This document shows, piece after piece, positions 51,934 through 60,712 of a stretch of 64,000 nt of DNA. This stretch comes from UBA1930 sp943371535 (GTDB lineage Bacteria > Bacteroidota > Bacteroidia > Chitinophagales > Chitinophagaceae): positions 123,543 through 187,542 of the forward strand of contig CALRVE020000002.1 of NCBI GenBank assembly GCA_943371535.1. Reading direction: 5' to 3'. The notes under the pieces were generated by a model. It made no database searches, was not told where the DNA came from, and saw only the letters and a list, made by a program, of their open reading frames with translations. Position 1 is the stretch's first letter. Each line of letters starts with the position of its first letter. Made by a program: the position numbers and the translations under genes.

Positions 51934-52494
51934 TTAAAAAGTAATAGGCAATGTTGCTTTTATATTATCCCACATGATAATAAAATTTGCACCATATTTA
52001 TTTTCATCAAAGTATAAGGTTAATGCCTCGGTTACTTCAGTTGTTTTTTCAACTTTCATATCGGCTCTGAACACATCTTTCTTAGCATCGTAATTAAAGC
52101 TGCCCCAACAAAAATTATCTTTATTAAAAATTAACGTCCATTTATTTTCTTGTGGAATACAAAAAATAGTGTATCGCCCTTTAGATAATACCTTGCCATC
52201 AATTTTTACGTTTTTAAAAAATTCAATTTCAGTTGCTTCGTTTGCACCTAAACGCCATATTTCATTGTATCGATTAATGCCACCAAAAATTTCTCTACCA
52301 TTTTTTTGTGGGCGACCATAAATTATTCTTGCAGTTGGTGCATCTTTACTTTTACCAGTCATTTTTAAAAGAGGATAATCTTTAGGCCAATAACTCATAT
52401 CCATAGGACTTTTATCTAAATCGGTAGGCTTTTGTTGTGCTATAGTATTCAAACTAATAGTAGTAATGAAAAATAATAAAATGAGTTGTTTCAT
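51934..52494 (-). CDS. DUF2911 domain-containing secreted protein
   Basis: 186 residues with a signal peptide (MKQLILLFFITTISLNTIAQ). The DUF2911 fold is clear: ARIIYGRPQKNGREIFGGINRYNEIWRLGANEATEIEFFKNVKIDGK near residue 55, then LSKGRYTIFCIPQENKWTLIFNKD and a C-terminal LYFDENKYGANFIIMWDN. DUF2911 proteins are exported Bacteroidota proteins of unknown function with an Ig-like fold. It is the last of four minus-strand genes in this region and ends at a terminator. Confidence 0.9.
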   Translation of the reverse strand: MKQLILLFFITTISLNTIAQQKPTDLDKSPMDMSYWPKDYPLLKMTGKSKDAPTARIIYGRPQKNGREIFGGINRYNEIWRLGANEATEIEFFKNVKIDGKVLSKGRYTIFCIPQENKWTLIFNKDNFCWGSFNYDAKKDVFRADMKVEKTTEVTEALTLYFDENKYGANFIIMWDNIKATLPITF

Positions 52495-52520
52495 TTGAAG
52501 AATTTTGGCAAATATACTTG

Positions 52521-53117
52521 CTACAATTTTTGCATCAACTCAAATTGTTCCATAGCCATTTTTTTAACATCGCTAATAAACGCATGATAACATTGTTGTA
52601 AACCAGCATAATGTTGTTGAAATGCTTCAAATGCTGTTGCAGAACTTTGTAAATAATTAGCTCTTCTTACAACACCTTCAAAGCTTTTTTCCATACCCCA
52701 TAAAAATTGATAATTGTATAACCAATTTTGTTGTTGCATATAAGGCAACATATTGCTAAACTTTTCGGGTAACAGATTTTTATTGTTTTGTAATTGTAGA
52801 TAAGTAGTTGTTGAAAATTGATTTAATGCTTCTGGTGTTGAAAACACACTTACGTCAAGTGCTAAGAAATGATCATACACCACATCTACAAAAGCACCTG
52901 CATATAAACCTACAGAGGGTTTAAAAAACTGTTTGGCTTCTTTTGTTGCAGTATGAAAATCGGTAAACTCATCAATCAGTCTATGCAAATGAATGCCTTG
53001 CTGAATAGGTATTGAATAATCGAACTTCTTTTTCCCTTTTACAAAATCGCTAATCATGTTACCAACCAATGTAGGTGCATGATTAAAAGAAAGATAAGCA
53101 TGTGCTAAATAATTCAA
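52521..53117 (-). CDS. acyl carrier protein phosphodiesterase (AcpH family, TTG start)
   Basis: 198 residues. The only sensible start is a TTG at 53117: the protein then begins MNYLAHAYLSF, the conserved family start, and an in-frame stop lies 12 bases upstream with no ATG between. The HD-like fold shows as GNMISDFVKGKK near 19, IQQGIHLHRLIDEFTDFH near 37, and a GLYAGAFVDVVYDHFLA block near 70 with metal-binding His/Asp residues. AcpH removes the phosphopantetheine arm of acyl carrier protein. The TTG start and 2-base distance from the upstream hydrolase stop suggest coupled translation. Confidence 0.85.
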   Translation of the reverse strand: MNYLAHAYLSFNHAPTLVGNMISDFVKGKKKFDYSIPIQQGIHLHRLIDEFTDFHTATKEAKQFFKPSVGLYAGAFVDVVYDHFLALDVSVFSTPEALNQFSTTTYLQLQNNKNLLPEKFSNMLPYMQQQNWLYNYQFLWGMEKSFEGVVRRANYLQSSATAFEAFQQHYAGLQQCYHAFISDVKKMAMEQFELMQKL

Positions 53118-53119
53118 AA

Positions 53120-54055
53120 TTATCGATTAATAAATTGAATAATACTGTCAGCTAACTGCTTATTGATGGGCAAACTTGCATCTTTATAGGTTTTCATGCT
53201 TTCATCTGCACAATCTTCATTGGTATCTTTTAGTGCATGGGTCATTTTAGGTATTATCAACAGCTTTGCTTTATCATCTGCAGCATACAATAGTTGAGCC
53301 TCTTTTTCTTTCACTTGTACATCGCATGTACCATTGATAATTAAGATAGCACACTCAAGCTTTTTGATTTCTTCAGTTGGCTTATATTTTAACCAAGAAA
53401 TCATATAAGGTTGTACCGAGGGTCTAAATAATGAGAATAAATATTGGGGAACATCATCTACCTCATTGCCTTGTTTCAGTTGGTTAAAAATATCTTTGAT
53501 TTGTTCTTGAACGTTTTCTGGTTGTGCAGCTACTTGCTCCATTACTACTTCATCTATACTTCTGCCTGCTCCGCTAATAGAAATATAACCTGCTGCTTTA
53601 GTTTTTTGTGCAGCTATCATTGCCACCAATGAACCTTCACTATGACCAATAAAGTAAATAGTTTTATAGCCTAAACTATCTTTTGCATAGTTGTATATAG
53701 TAACAGCATCGGTAATAAAATCTTCAAATTTTTGTTTGCTCTCACTTGCATCGTACAATTTACTATTACCTATACCTCTTTTATCGTATCGTAACGTTGC
53801 AATATTTTCTTTTTGTAAAGCTTGAGCCAATAATTGATAAGAGTTTGCAGTTACACCCAATTTACTATTGCCATTTTTATCGGTAGGGCCACTACCTGCA
53901 ATAATAATAGCTAATTTATTATTGTCTTTATCAGGCAAAACAGCTGCATCTATTGTTCCACCATTTATATAAATAGTAAAAGGCGTTTGTTCTTGTGCAT
54001 AATTGAATGTTGCTACTAGTAATACACTTATTAAAAAAAGAAACCTTTTTTGCAT
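53120..54055 (-). CDS. secreted alpha/beta hydrolase
   Basis: 311 residues with a signal peptide (MQKRFLFLISVLLVATFNYAQ). The hydrolase fold has an oxyanion-region IAGSGPTDKNGN near residue 53, LRYDKRGIGNSK near 92, the nucleophile elbow GHSEGS near 138 (Ser in the middle) and a late His in MTHALKDTNED near 275, with an acidic residue in TCDVQ before it. Substrates are probably esters; the family includes acyl-amino-acid or serine-peptidase-like hydrolases. The AcpH gene follows 2 bases after its stop. Confidence 0.9.
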   Translation of the reverse strand: MQKRFLFLISVLLVATFNYAQEQTPFTIYINGGTIDAAVLPDKDNNKLAIIIAGSGPTDKNGNSKLGVTANSYQLLAQALQKENIATLRYDKRGIGNSKLYDASESKQKFEDFITDAVTIYNYAKDSLGYKTIYFIGHSEGSLVAMIAAQKTKAAGYISISGAGRSIDEVVMEQVAAQPENVQEQIKDIFNQLKQGNEVDDVPQYLFSLFRPSVQPYMISWLKYKPTEEIKKLECAILIINGTCDVQVKEKEAQLLYAADDKAKLLIIPKMTHALKDTNEDCADESMKTYKDASLPINKQLADSIIQFINR

Positions 54056-54388
54056 ACAATTATTTTTATTTTCTTGAATATAAAAGTAAGGCTAAACTAT
54101 AAAAAAGAGTTTGTGAATACCACATTTAAAATTTAACCTTTAGGTAACGGCTTTTAAGATTTTATTATGATTTAGCTGCAAAAGCTTACTACTATTGGGT
54201 TATAGCCCATTTTTAACTTCTATTAACTTTTAGTATAACACCGCTCATCAAGTTATACAACCTTTTACCTTAACCACATCAATATGTGCTTTCACAGGGT
54301 GTAACAAAAAATACTTTTACATCGTCAAACAACACAAATGACACACCATAAAACAAACAACAACTATTTAAACTTAAAATTTACAAAA
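54056..54388. other. 333-bp gene-free spacer between divergent genes
   Basis: It contains the divergent promoter region for the hydrolase and the PepSY-like gene. A TGGGTTATAGCCCA hairpin near 54196 is followed by T5. TACTTTTA near 54312 is one base off the -7 consensus. No gene is visible. Confidence 0.5.
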
Positions 54389-54844
54389 ATGAAAAAGATG
54401 ATTATTGCAGCTTTAATTGCTGTAACCTTAACCAACAGTTCTTTTGCTGCAGATGCAAGCAAAGTAAGCACTGTAGTAATGAATACATTTATTAGCACGT
54501 ATGGCGATGTTGAAAATGTAAAATGGACAATTGGTAGTAGCTTTTATAAAGCCACTTTCACTATTGAAGAACAAAAACAAGAGGCTTTCTACAACTTTGA
54601 TGGTAAAGAAATAGCAACTAGTAAACCATTTGCTTTTGACAAATTACCTAAAAATGCATTGAGAAAAATTACAGCTAAATACCCTTTCCCTCCATACAGA
54701 TTAAAAGAATGTATTGAATTTATTGATGCCGATAACGAGAAAAATTATTTTATTTCTTTAGAATTAGACAGCAAAGAAAAGTTAATCTTAAAAGTTACTC
54801 CATTAGGCAGTATCAGTATTTTTCAATCTACTAAATTGAAATAA
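54389..54844 (+). CDS. PepSY-like secreted protein
   Basis: 151 residues from the ATG at 54389 (MKKMIIAALIAVTLTNSSFAAD, signal peptide); an earlier in-frame ATG at 54338 would add 17 polar residues before the signal and is less likely. The domain repeats a short YGDVENVKWTIGSSFYKATFTIEEQKQEAFYNFDGKEI pattern, as in the PepSY-like (DUF2874) family of exported Bacteroidota proteins. Function is unknown; PepSY domains can inhibit peptidases. Strong A-rich sequence before the ATG (TTTACAAAA) fits efficient translation in this phylum. A hairpin-array element begins 50 bp after its stop. Confidence 0.85.
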   Translation: MKKMIIAALIAVTLTNSSFAADASKVSTVVMNTFISTYGDVENVKWTIGSSFYKATFTIEEQKQEAFYNFDGKEIATSKPFAFDKLPKNALRKITAKYPFPPYRLKECIEFIDADNEKNYFISLELDSKEKLILKVTPLGSISIFQSTKLK

Positions 54845-54894
54845 TCAACAATAGTTTTTAGTTTTCTTTTACAACCAATCATGAAAAAAAGGAA

Positions 54895-55228
54895 GTCTTA
54901 AAAGCAATCAAATTTGTCACATTGAGTATATCGAAATGTTGGCAAATTTGATTCTTATTGATTGTTCTATTTCGACAAGCCGATAGCTATTGGCTGCCAA
55001 TGACAGATATTTTAAATCATTGAAAACCATTTGTAAACAAATGATTTTTTATTGCCACGGATGCACGGATTAGCACGGAGTATATCATAATCAATATCAA
55101 CGAATCCGTGATTTTCCGTGCATCCGTGGCAATAATGTCATTTTCAAAATACTTTTCGGCGAAGCAGAAATTGTTTACCCATCCGATAGCTATCGGATAT
55201 GACAATCAATGAGACTTTTAGGGCAGAC
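54895..55228. mobile_element. MITE-like hairpin-array element, copy 2 (334 bp, inverted)
   Basis: The reverse complement matches the copy at 14120-14397 over nearly its whole length, including the 20-bp hairpin arms (here about 55051-55070 and 55115-55134), the CATTTG-TTTA-CAAATG hairpin and the end TTAAGAC/GTCTTAA. Copy 2 has about 53 extra bases near one end (54921-54975), and its upper palindrome ATCCGATAGCTATCGGAT (55181-55198) is perfect where copy 1 is not. Its right end overlaps the last four codons and stop of the polysaccharide deacetylase gene. Confidence 0.8.
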
Positions 55229-55994
55229 TTTTTTGTTGTATAAAATTTTGTATAGTAGAAAACTCACCATAAGGTTGCAAGTCCTTAATGAGTTGATATA
55301 ATCTATCTTGTAATGCAGTGCCACAATGTTTTTTTACATAGTTGGGCAAGTTATAATTATGTATTGCAGTAAACTCCCAAGGATGAAAATATAAACATAG
55401 GTAACCATCTTTTTTTAACGTTTGTATTGCCAATTTTTTGAACAACCAATAAGGATAATTCTTAAATGCCAACCAAAACAGAGGCAATCGTAAATTAGGA
55501 GAAACACTTGCAGGCAAACGCAATACCTCATTTTCTTTATACCATGTTCTTGAAAGATGTAAATTATTATATCTGCCAGGCAACCATGTAGGGTTGATAG
55601 ATGAATCGTACGTGTAACCTGCTTTTTTCACTTCATCCATTTCTACAAAACGCATACGTGGCATACGTAATCCTGTAACAGGTTTTCCGCAAATTTCTTC
55701 TAGGGCTAATTTGGAAGAAAGTAAATCAACACTTTTAAAAGTGGTATGATAAAATGTGTGAGAAGCAATTTCATGATTTACTGCCATGCTTTGTATTGCC
55801 TCAGGAAAATGAATGGCAAAATTAGCTGTGGTAAACATGGTAGTTGCAATGTTGAAAGCATCTACAATTGGCAGCATAACATCTAAGCCTTGTTTGCCAA
55901 CTTGCATTTGCTCGGCACTATCAATTGTACAATTATATTCTAAAGGAATATCAAATTCTTCTACATCAAAGCTTAGTAAAATGGTTGGTTTCAT
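55218..55994 (-). CDS. polysaccharide deacetylase family protein
   Basis: 258 residues. The NodB fold begins TILLSFDVEEFD (catalytic and metal Asp/Glu), has the metal-binding His pair in EIASHTFYHTTF near residue 77 and GLRMPRMRF near 109. The C-terminus LYFHPWEF is family-typical. The last residues QKSLP and the stop are encoded by the end of the neighbouring hairpin element, so the original C-terminus may have been replaced. The enzyme would remove acetyl groups from a cell-wall or surface glycan. It overlaps the GT2 gene by 4 bases (ATGA), so it is the last gene of that operon. Confidence 0.9.
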   Translation of the reverse strand: MKPTILLSFDVEEFDIPLEYNCTIDSAEQMQVGKQGLDVMLPIVDAFNIATTMFTTANFAIHFPEAIQSMAVNHEIASHTFYHTTFKSVDLLSSKLALEEICGKPVTGLRMPRMRFVEMDEVKKAGYTYDSSINPTWLPGRYNNLHLSRTWYKENEVLRLPASVSPNLRLPLFWLAFKNYPYWLFKKLAIQTLKKDGYLCLYFHPWEFTAIHNYNLPNYVKKHCGTALQDRLYQLIKDLQPYGEFSTIQNFIQQKSLP

Positions 55995-56917
55995 TGCACA
56001 TTGCTTTCTTTGATAATGTAGTGAGGACGTTCTTTGCTTTGTATAAATAGTTTACCTAAATACATACCAATAATGCCTAAAATCATAAGTTGTAAACCAC
56101 CAAAAAAAGCAATGGTTACAATCATAGATGCCCAACCCGAAATGGCATGACCAAATATTAAAGCATACAATGCATAAGGCACATACAACAATGATAAAAT
56201 AGAAAATGTAAACCCTAAATAAATAGCAATAGTTAATGGCTTAATACTAAACGATGTTATGCCTCGTAAAGCAAATTGCATCATTTTTTTATAGGTGTAT
56301 TTACTTCTACCAAATTGTCGTTCAGCAGGTTCATATTCTATACCCACTTGTTTAAATCCAATCCATTTTATTAATCCTCTCCAAAATAAATCCATTTCTG
56401 TAAAGTTCCTGCAAATATCAACTACTCGTTTATCCATTAATCTAAAATCGGCAGTACCTGCTTCTAATTCAATATCAGACAATCTATTCATGAGTTGGTA
56501 AAACATATTACTCGTTTTACGTTTCATCATGGGCATTTCTTGATGATCTTTTCTAATGGTGTAAACAATATCATTGCCTTGTTCCCATAATTGTATTAAA
56601 GTAGGAATTAATGCTGGTGGATGTTGTAAATCTCCATCTAAACTAATTACTGCATCTCCATCGCTTAAATCTAATCCTGCTTTTAATGCATTTTGATGTC
56701 CAAAATTTCTAGACAGTGCAATAAAATTTATAGTACTATTTTGTTGAGCTATTTCTTTTAACACCTCTAAAGTACCATCGGTGCTACCATCATCAACAAA
56801 TGTAATAGTGTAGCTATAAGGCACTTTTTGCATAACTTCTTGCAATGCATGCATCATCAAAAGCACATTGCCTTTCTCGTTACAAACGGGTACTATAATA
56901 GATATTTTTTTAGACAT
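55991..56917 (-). CDS. family 2 glycosyltransferase (DPM1/ArnC-like)
   Basis: 308 residues. The GT-A domain has ISIIVPVCNEKGNV at the start, FVDDGSTDGTLEVL near residue 41, SLDGDLQHPP near 92 (DxD-like) and ADFRLMDKRVVD near 155. Two C-terminal membrane segments (about 228-252 and 263-288) fit the undecaprenyl-phosphate sugar transferases that load Und-P with a sugar. The gene overlaps the upstream GT87 gene by 8 bases and the downstream deacetylase by 4, forming one operon. It probably makes a lipid-linked sugar used by the GT87 enzyme. Confidence 0.93.
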   Translation of the reverse strand: MSKKISIIVPVCNEKGNVLLMMHALQEVMQKVPYSYTITFVDDGSTDGTLEVLKEIAQQNSTINFIALSRNFGHQNALKAGLDLSDGDAVISLDGDLQHPPALIPTLIQLWEQGNDIVYTIRKDHQEMPMMKRKTSNMFYQLMNRLSDIELEAGTADFRLMDKRVVDICRNFTEMDLFWRGLIKWIGFKQVGIEYEPAERQFGRSKYTYKKMMQFALRGITSFSIKPLTIAIYLGFTFSILSLLYVPYALYALIFGHAISGWASMIVTIAFFGGLQLMILGIIGMYLGKLFIQSKERPHYIIKESNVQ

Positions 56918-58100
56918 GTGATAAACGTACGGTACTAAAATCTTTTTTCATTAACTGATAAGCCAATACCAACCATACTAAAAAGCAAGGTAAAGCTTTG
57001 AGAGAATATGGACGAACAAAATTCATTCTTATAAATTCAGGAAACAAATCTGTTGCCGATAAACTAGTAAATGCTAAAGCAAAAAACAGTAAAAAGTTAA
57101 CCCATTTCATTTGGCTATTTTGTACAATATACCAAATGGCAACACCAAAAACTGCAATCACATAAGTTGCACTCTCGGCACTTGTACTAAAAATTACTAC
57201 GCCAATTAATGCCAATGCCAAATAGCTAAATTGAAAACCTAAATATTTAAATTGGTTCAATCGCAAAAAAGGTAATGCATAAACAATTGCTGCTGGTACA
57301 AGTACTACCAGATTGGATAATTGTTGATAATTAAATATTCTACGTATCATGCCCATTACAGAAATATCTTGCATAAAGTTATTGGCAATAGCATTTGAAT
57401 TTTTTTCGTTTTTAATCACTAAAGTATTAAACCAATCCCAATAAGATTGCACTATATAATTTGGTGAAGAAAGTAACATAGGCAAACAAAACAACACAAT
57501 TAACCACAAAATACTATACCCAATATATTTTATTTTGTGTTTAGAAAATAGCCAAAAAACAACTCCAACAATTCCATACAATTTTACACAAAACCCAGCA
57601 ACCACAAGTAATGCAGCCCAAATATCTTTTTCTTCTTTTACAAAAACGTACGATAAAATAATCCAACCGGTAAGCATGGTATTAAATTGAACATTATGAG
57701 AAGCAGTCATCATTTCAATTAAACCAATAGCCAATACAAGATTTTGTTTTGTAACAGTAATAGGTAATTTTCTCACCGCATAAAACAATACAATCGCATT
57801 TGCAATTGTCCATAAGAAACAGCCCACAACATCTGGCAACATAGCAAAAGGTGCAATCATTAAACTAAAAAATGGCCCATAATGATTGGTAAATTCATAC
57901 TCTAAAGGATACTCAATATAAATAGGGCTTTGTGCAAGTGTGTGTGTAAAAACACCTTTAAAAATGAGGTAATTGTTAATGGCATCTCTACCTCTTGAAA
58001 TTTCTAATAGTACTGCAACAGTTGCTAATACAAACCAAATAATGGTAATAAGAGATATTTTATATCTCTTTAAAACAAGCAATTCTTTGTTTAAATACAT
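56910..58100 (-). CDS. GT87/DUF2029-type membrane glycosyltransferase
   Basis: 396 residues from the ATG at 58100; a GTG 11 codons upstream is less likely. Ten or more membrane segments. The YEFTNHYGPFFSLMIAPFAMLP block after the first periplasmic loop and the downstream pattern fit the GT87 polyprenyl-phosphate mannosyl- or arabinosyltransferase-like family, which moves sugars from lipid carriers outside the inner membrane. It starts the operon with the GT2 and deacetylase genes, and is divergent from the methyltransferase gene. The acceptor glycan is unknown. Confidence 0.82.
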   Translation of the reverse strand: MYLNKELLVLKRYKISLITIIWFVLATVAVLLEISRGRDAINNYLIFKGVFTHTLAQSPIYIEYPLEYEFTNHYGPFFSLMIAPFAMLPDVVGCFLWTIANAIVLFYAVRKLPITVTKQNLVLAIGLIEMMTASHNVQFNTMLTGWIILSYVFVKEEKDIWAALLVVAGFCVKLYGIVGVVFWLFSKHKIKYIGYSILWLIVLFCLPMLLSSPNYIVQSYWDWFNTLVIKNEKNSNAIANNFMQDISVMGMIRRIFNYQQLSNLVVLVPAAIVYALPFLRLNQFKYLGFQFSYLALALIGVVIFSTSAESATYVIAVFGVAIWYIVQNSQMKWVNFLLFFALAFTSLSATDLFPEFIRMNFVRPYSLKALPCFLVWLVLAYQLMKKDFSTVRLSHV

Positions 58101-58169
58101 GATAAGGGTGAAGAATTTTTTGTGAAAATACACGAAGAATTGTGCTTGTAGTTACATTTACGAAAAAAA

Positions 58170-58925
58170 ATGGATAAGGCGTATTTTAAACAATACTATC
58201 GGTTAGAAAGAGAACATTGGTGGTTTAAGGCAAGAATACAAATATTGGCTGCTGTACTTCAAAAAAATCTTCCTAAAAATACACCCTTAAAAATTTTAAA
58301 TGTAGGTGTTGCAACAGGTGCAACATCTGAAATGTTACAACAATTTGGAACAGTTACTTCTATTGAATACGATCAAGATTGTTGCAATTTTATGAACCAA
58401 CAAAGCAATCTGCAAATTCAGCAAGGTTCTATTACCGCTTTAAATTTTGCCAACCATTCATTTGATTTGGTTTGCTCTTTTGATGTAATTGAACATGTGG
58501 AAGACGATGCAACTGCTGCAAAAGAATTAGAACGTGTTTGTGCACCCAATGGATTTATTTTTGTTACAACACCTGCCTATCAATTTTTATGGAGTGAACA
58601 TGATGTAGTGAATCATCACTTTAGACGATATACTTGTACTAATTTTAGTAAACTGTATAATACAGAACTACTTACACCACTAAAAAAAACATATTTTAAT
58701 TTCTTTTTATTCCCCCCCATTGCACTTATTAGAATTTTATTATGGCCGTTTCAAAAAAATAAAAAAACTACTCAACAATTGCAACAAACCGATGCAACCA
58801 GATTTTCTCCGGGCATTTTAAATAACCTTTTATATCAAGTTTTCTTGTTTGAAAAAGTGTTACTCAATACCATTTCTCTACCATTTGGTGTTTCTATAAT
58901 GTTATTATTTAAAAAGAAAAAATAA
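58170..58925 (+). CDS. class I SAM-dependent methyltransferase
   Basis: 251 residues. The N-terminal YRLEREHWWFKARIQIL segment is typical of glycan-cluster methyltransferases. SAM motif I is LNVGVATGATSEML near residue 43, the acidic end of strand 2 is SIEYDQDC near 65, and SFDVIEHVEDDATAAKELERV is motif III-like. The C-terminal 60 residues include a hydrophobic stretch (TYFNFFLFPPIALIRILLWPF) that may touch the membrane. It is divergent from the GT87 operon and likely modifies the same glycan. A weak ATGCTTA-AG-TAAGCAT hairpin (58928-58943) follows the stop. Confidence 0.88.
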   Translation: MDKAYFKQYYRLEREHWWFKARIQILAAVLQKNLPKNTPLKILNVGVATGATSEMLQQFGTVTSIEYDQDCCNFMNQQSNLQIQQGSITALNFANHSFDLVCSFDVIEHVEDDATAAKELERVCAPNGFIFVTTPAYQFLWSEHDVVNHHFRRYTCTNFSKLYNTELLTPLKKTYFNFFLFPPIALIRILLWPFQKNKKTTQQLQQTDATRFSPGILNNLLYQVFLFEKVLLNTISLPFGVSIMLLFKKKK

Positions 58926-58952
58926 GGATGCTTAAGTAAGCATTTAAAAAAT

Positions 58953-58960
58953 TACTTTTG
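58953..58960 (+). promoter_or_regulatory. -7 promoter box (TACTTTTG) for the deoxyhypusine-synthase-like gene
   Basis: TACTTTTG matches TAnnTTTG, 34 bases before the ATG. No clear -33 box was found. Confidence 0.45.
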
Positions 58961-58994
58961 CCCTCTTTTAAAAAATCTCAAAAAAAGTTATTGT

Positions 58995-59969
58995 ATGAAT
59001 AAAGGTCCGGTTTCTAAGTTTGTTGAACATCATTATAGGCATTTCAACGCAGCTGCTTTAGTAGATGCTGCAAAAGGTTACGAAACTCATTTATTAGAAG
59101 GTGGTAAAATGATGGTAACCTTAGCAGGTGCAATGAGTACAGCTGAATTGGGTATCTCTTTTGCCGAAATGATTCGTCAAGGAAAAGTAGATATTATTAG
59201 TTGTACTGGTGCTAATTTAGAAGAAGATGTAATGAACTTGGTTGCTCATAGCCATTATAAAAGAGTGCCTAACTATAGAGATTTAACACCACAAGATGAG
59301 TGGGATTTATTAGAGAATCACTACAATCGTGTTACCGATACTTGTATACCAGAAGAAGAAGCTTTTCGCAGATTACAAAAACATTTAGTAAAACAATGGA
59401 AAGATGCAGAAGCCGCTGGCGAAAGATATTTTCCTCATGAATTTTTATACAAAACGGTATTAAGTGGTGAGCTTGAACAATATTATGAAATTGATAAAAA
59501 AGACAGTTGGATTGTAGCCGCTGCCGAAAAAAATATTCCTATTGTTGTGCCAGGTTGGGAAGATAGTACTACTGGTAACATTTTTGCCAGCTACGTTATT
59601 AAAGGAGAATTGAAAGCAAGCACTGTAAAAAGTGGTATAGAATATATGGTTTGGTTAACAGAATGGTATAGAGCCAATAGTGCAGGAAAAGGCGTTGGCT
59701 TTTTTCAAATTGGTGGTGGTATTGCAGGTGATTTTCCTATTTGTGTTGTACCAATGATGTATCAAGATTTAGAGTGGCACGATGTACCTTTTTGGAGTTA
59801 CTTCTGCCAAATATCTGATTCAACAACATCGTATGGTTCTTATAGTGGTGCAGTACCTAATGAAAAAATTACTTGGGGTAAATTAGATATCAATACACCA
59901 AAGTTTATTGTAGAAAGTGATGCAACCATTGTTGCTCCATTAATTTTTGCTTGGATATTAGGCTGGTAA
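58995..59969 (+). CDS. deoxyhypusine synthase-like protein
   Basis: 324 residues. It starts GPVSKFVEHHYRHFNAAALVDAA and contains the family blocks MMVTLAGAMSTAELGISFAEMIRQGKVDIISCTGANLEEDV near residue 37, VPGWEDSTTGNIFAS near 190, FFQIGGGIAGDFPICV near 236 and ITWGKLDINTPKFIVESDATIVAPLIFAW at the C-terminus, with the active-site Lys (K296) in WGKL. In eukaryotes and archaea the family moves an aminobutyl group from spermidine to eIF5A; bacterial members probably make homospermidine or another polyamine. There is no eIF5A target in bacteria. A lipocalin-like gene follows 23 bp downstream. Confidence 0.93.
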   Translation: MNKGPVSKFVEHHYRHFNAAALVDAAKGYETHLLEGGKMMVTLAGAMSTAELGISFAEMIRQGKVDIISCTGANLEEDVMNLVAHSHYKRVPNYRDLTPQDEWDLLENHYNRVTDTCIPEEEAFRRLQKHLVKQWKDAEAAGERYFPHEFLYKTVLSGELEQYYEIDKKDSWIVAAAEKNIPIVVPGWEDSTTGNIFASYVIKGELKASTVKSGIEYMVWLTEWYRANSAGKGVGFFQIGGGIAGDFPICVVPMMYQDLEWHDVPFWSYFCQISDSTTSYGSYSGAVPNEKITWGKLDINTPKFIVESDATIVAPLIFAWILGW

Positions 59970-59992
59970 TTACATCATCATAAATTAAACAA

Positions 59993-60481
59993 ATGAAAAA
60001 AATATTTTTAACGTTCATAGTAGCATCACTTTTTGTTACTGTTCAGGCTCAAACAAAAGTTACCAAAGAATCTATTGTAGGTAAATGGAATGCTGCAATT
60101 ATGAAAGTAGATGGTATGATATATTATGATATTGAAAAAGACTCTTTAGTACTTTCTCCATCTATATTAGAACAATTAACTGCTGCTGGTGCCGATAGTG
60201 CAAGTGCAACAGAAATGATGAAAGGACAATTTGGTGCTTTTAAAGAATTGGCGTTTGAGTTTAAAGCCGATGGCAATTATAGCATTGGAAGCAACAGCTC
60301 TGATGAAAAAGTTGAAATGGGCAGTTATAGTTTAGATGAAGCAACCTCTACCCTTACTATGGAAAATAAAGAAAAAGGCGAAACGCAAAAATCACCTGTC
60401 TCATTTAAAGATGGTAACCTTATTTTAAACATGGGCGAAGGTGAAAAAAAAGCTATTCTAGAATTTAAAAAATCGAAGTAA
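59993..60481 (+). CDS. lipocalin-like secreted protein
   Basis: 162 residues with a signal peptide (MKKIFLTFIVASLFVTVQAQ). The mature part starts TKESIVGKWNAAIMKVDG, the GxW motif of lipocalin-like domains, and continues as antiparallel strands (KELAFEFKADGNYSIGSNSSDEKVEMGSYSLDEATSTLTMENKEK). The family is exported in Bacteroidota and of unknown function. It lies 23 bp after the deoxyhypusine-synthase-like gene and could be co-transcribed. A strong terminator follows. Confidence 0.82.
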   Translation: MKKIFLTFIVASLFVTVQAQTKVTKESIVGKWNAAIMKVDGMIYYDIEKDSLVLSPSILEQLTAAGADSASATEMMKGQFGAFKELAFEFKADGNYSIGSNSSDEKVEMGSYSLDEATSTLTMENKEKGETQKSPVSFKDGNLILNMGEGEKKAILEFKKSK

Positions 60482-60503
60482 TAAAATTTCATTTACTTAT
60501 ATA

Positions 60504-60528
60504 AATCCTGCCTTGTGCAGGATTTTTT
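60504..60528 (+). terminator. intrinsic terminator after the lipocalin-like gene
   Basis: AATCCTGC (60504-60511) pairs with GCAGGATT (60517-60524) around CTTGT, followed by TTTT. Confidence 0.88.
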
Positions 60529-60712
60529 ATGCTATATCCTTACCACCATATTTTTTTCACATCATCAATAATTAAGGGGTTAGTTATGTATGGACCAACT
60601 ATTTAAAAAACTTATTAAATTTTTATTTAAATAATAAAAAAGTTAAATCAGATTATTAAGTGTAGATTGAAACAATTGCATAAAAGCAATTATTAAATAC
60701 CAGAGTTAGTTT

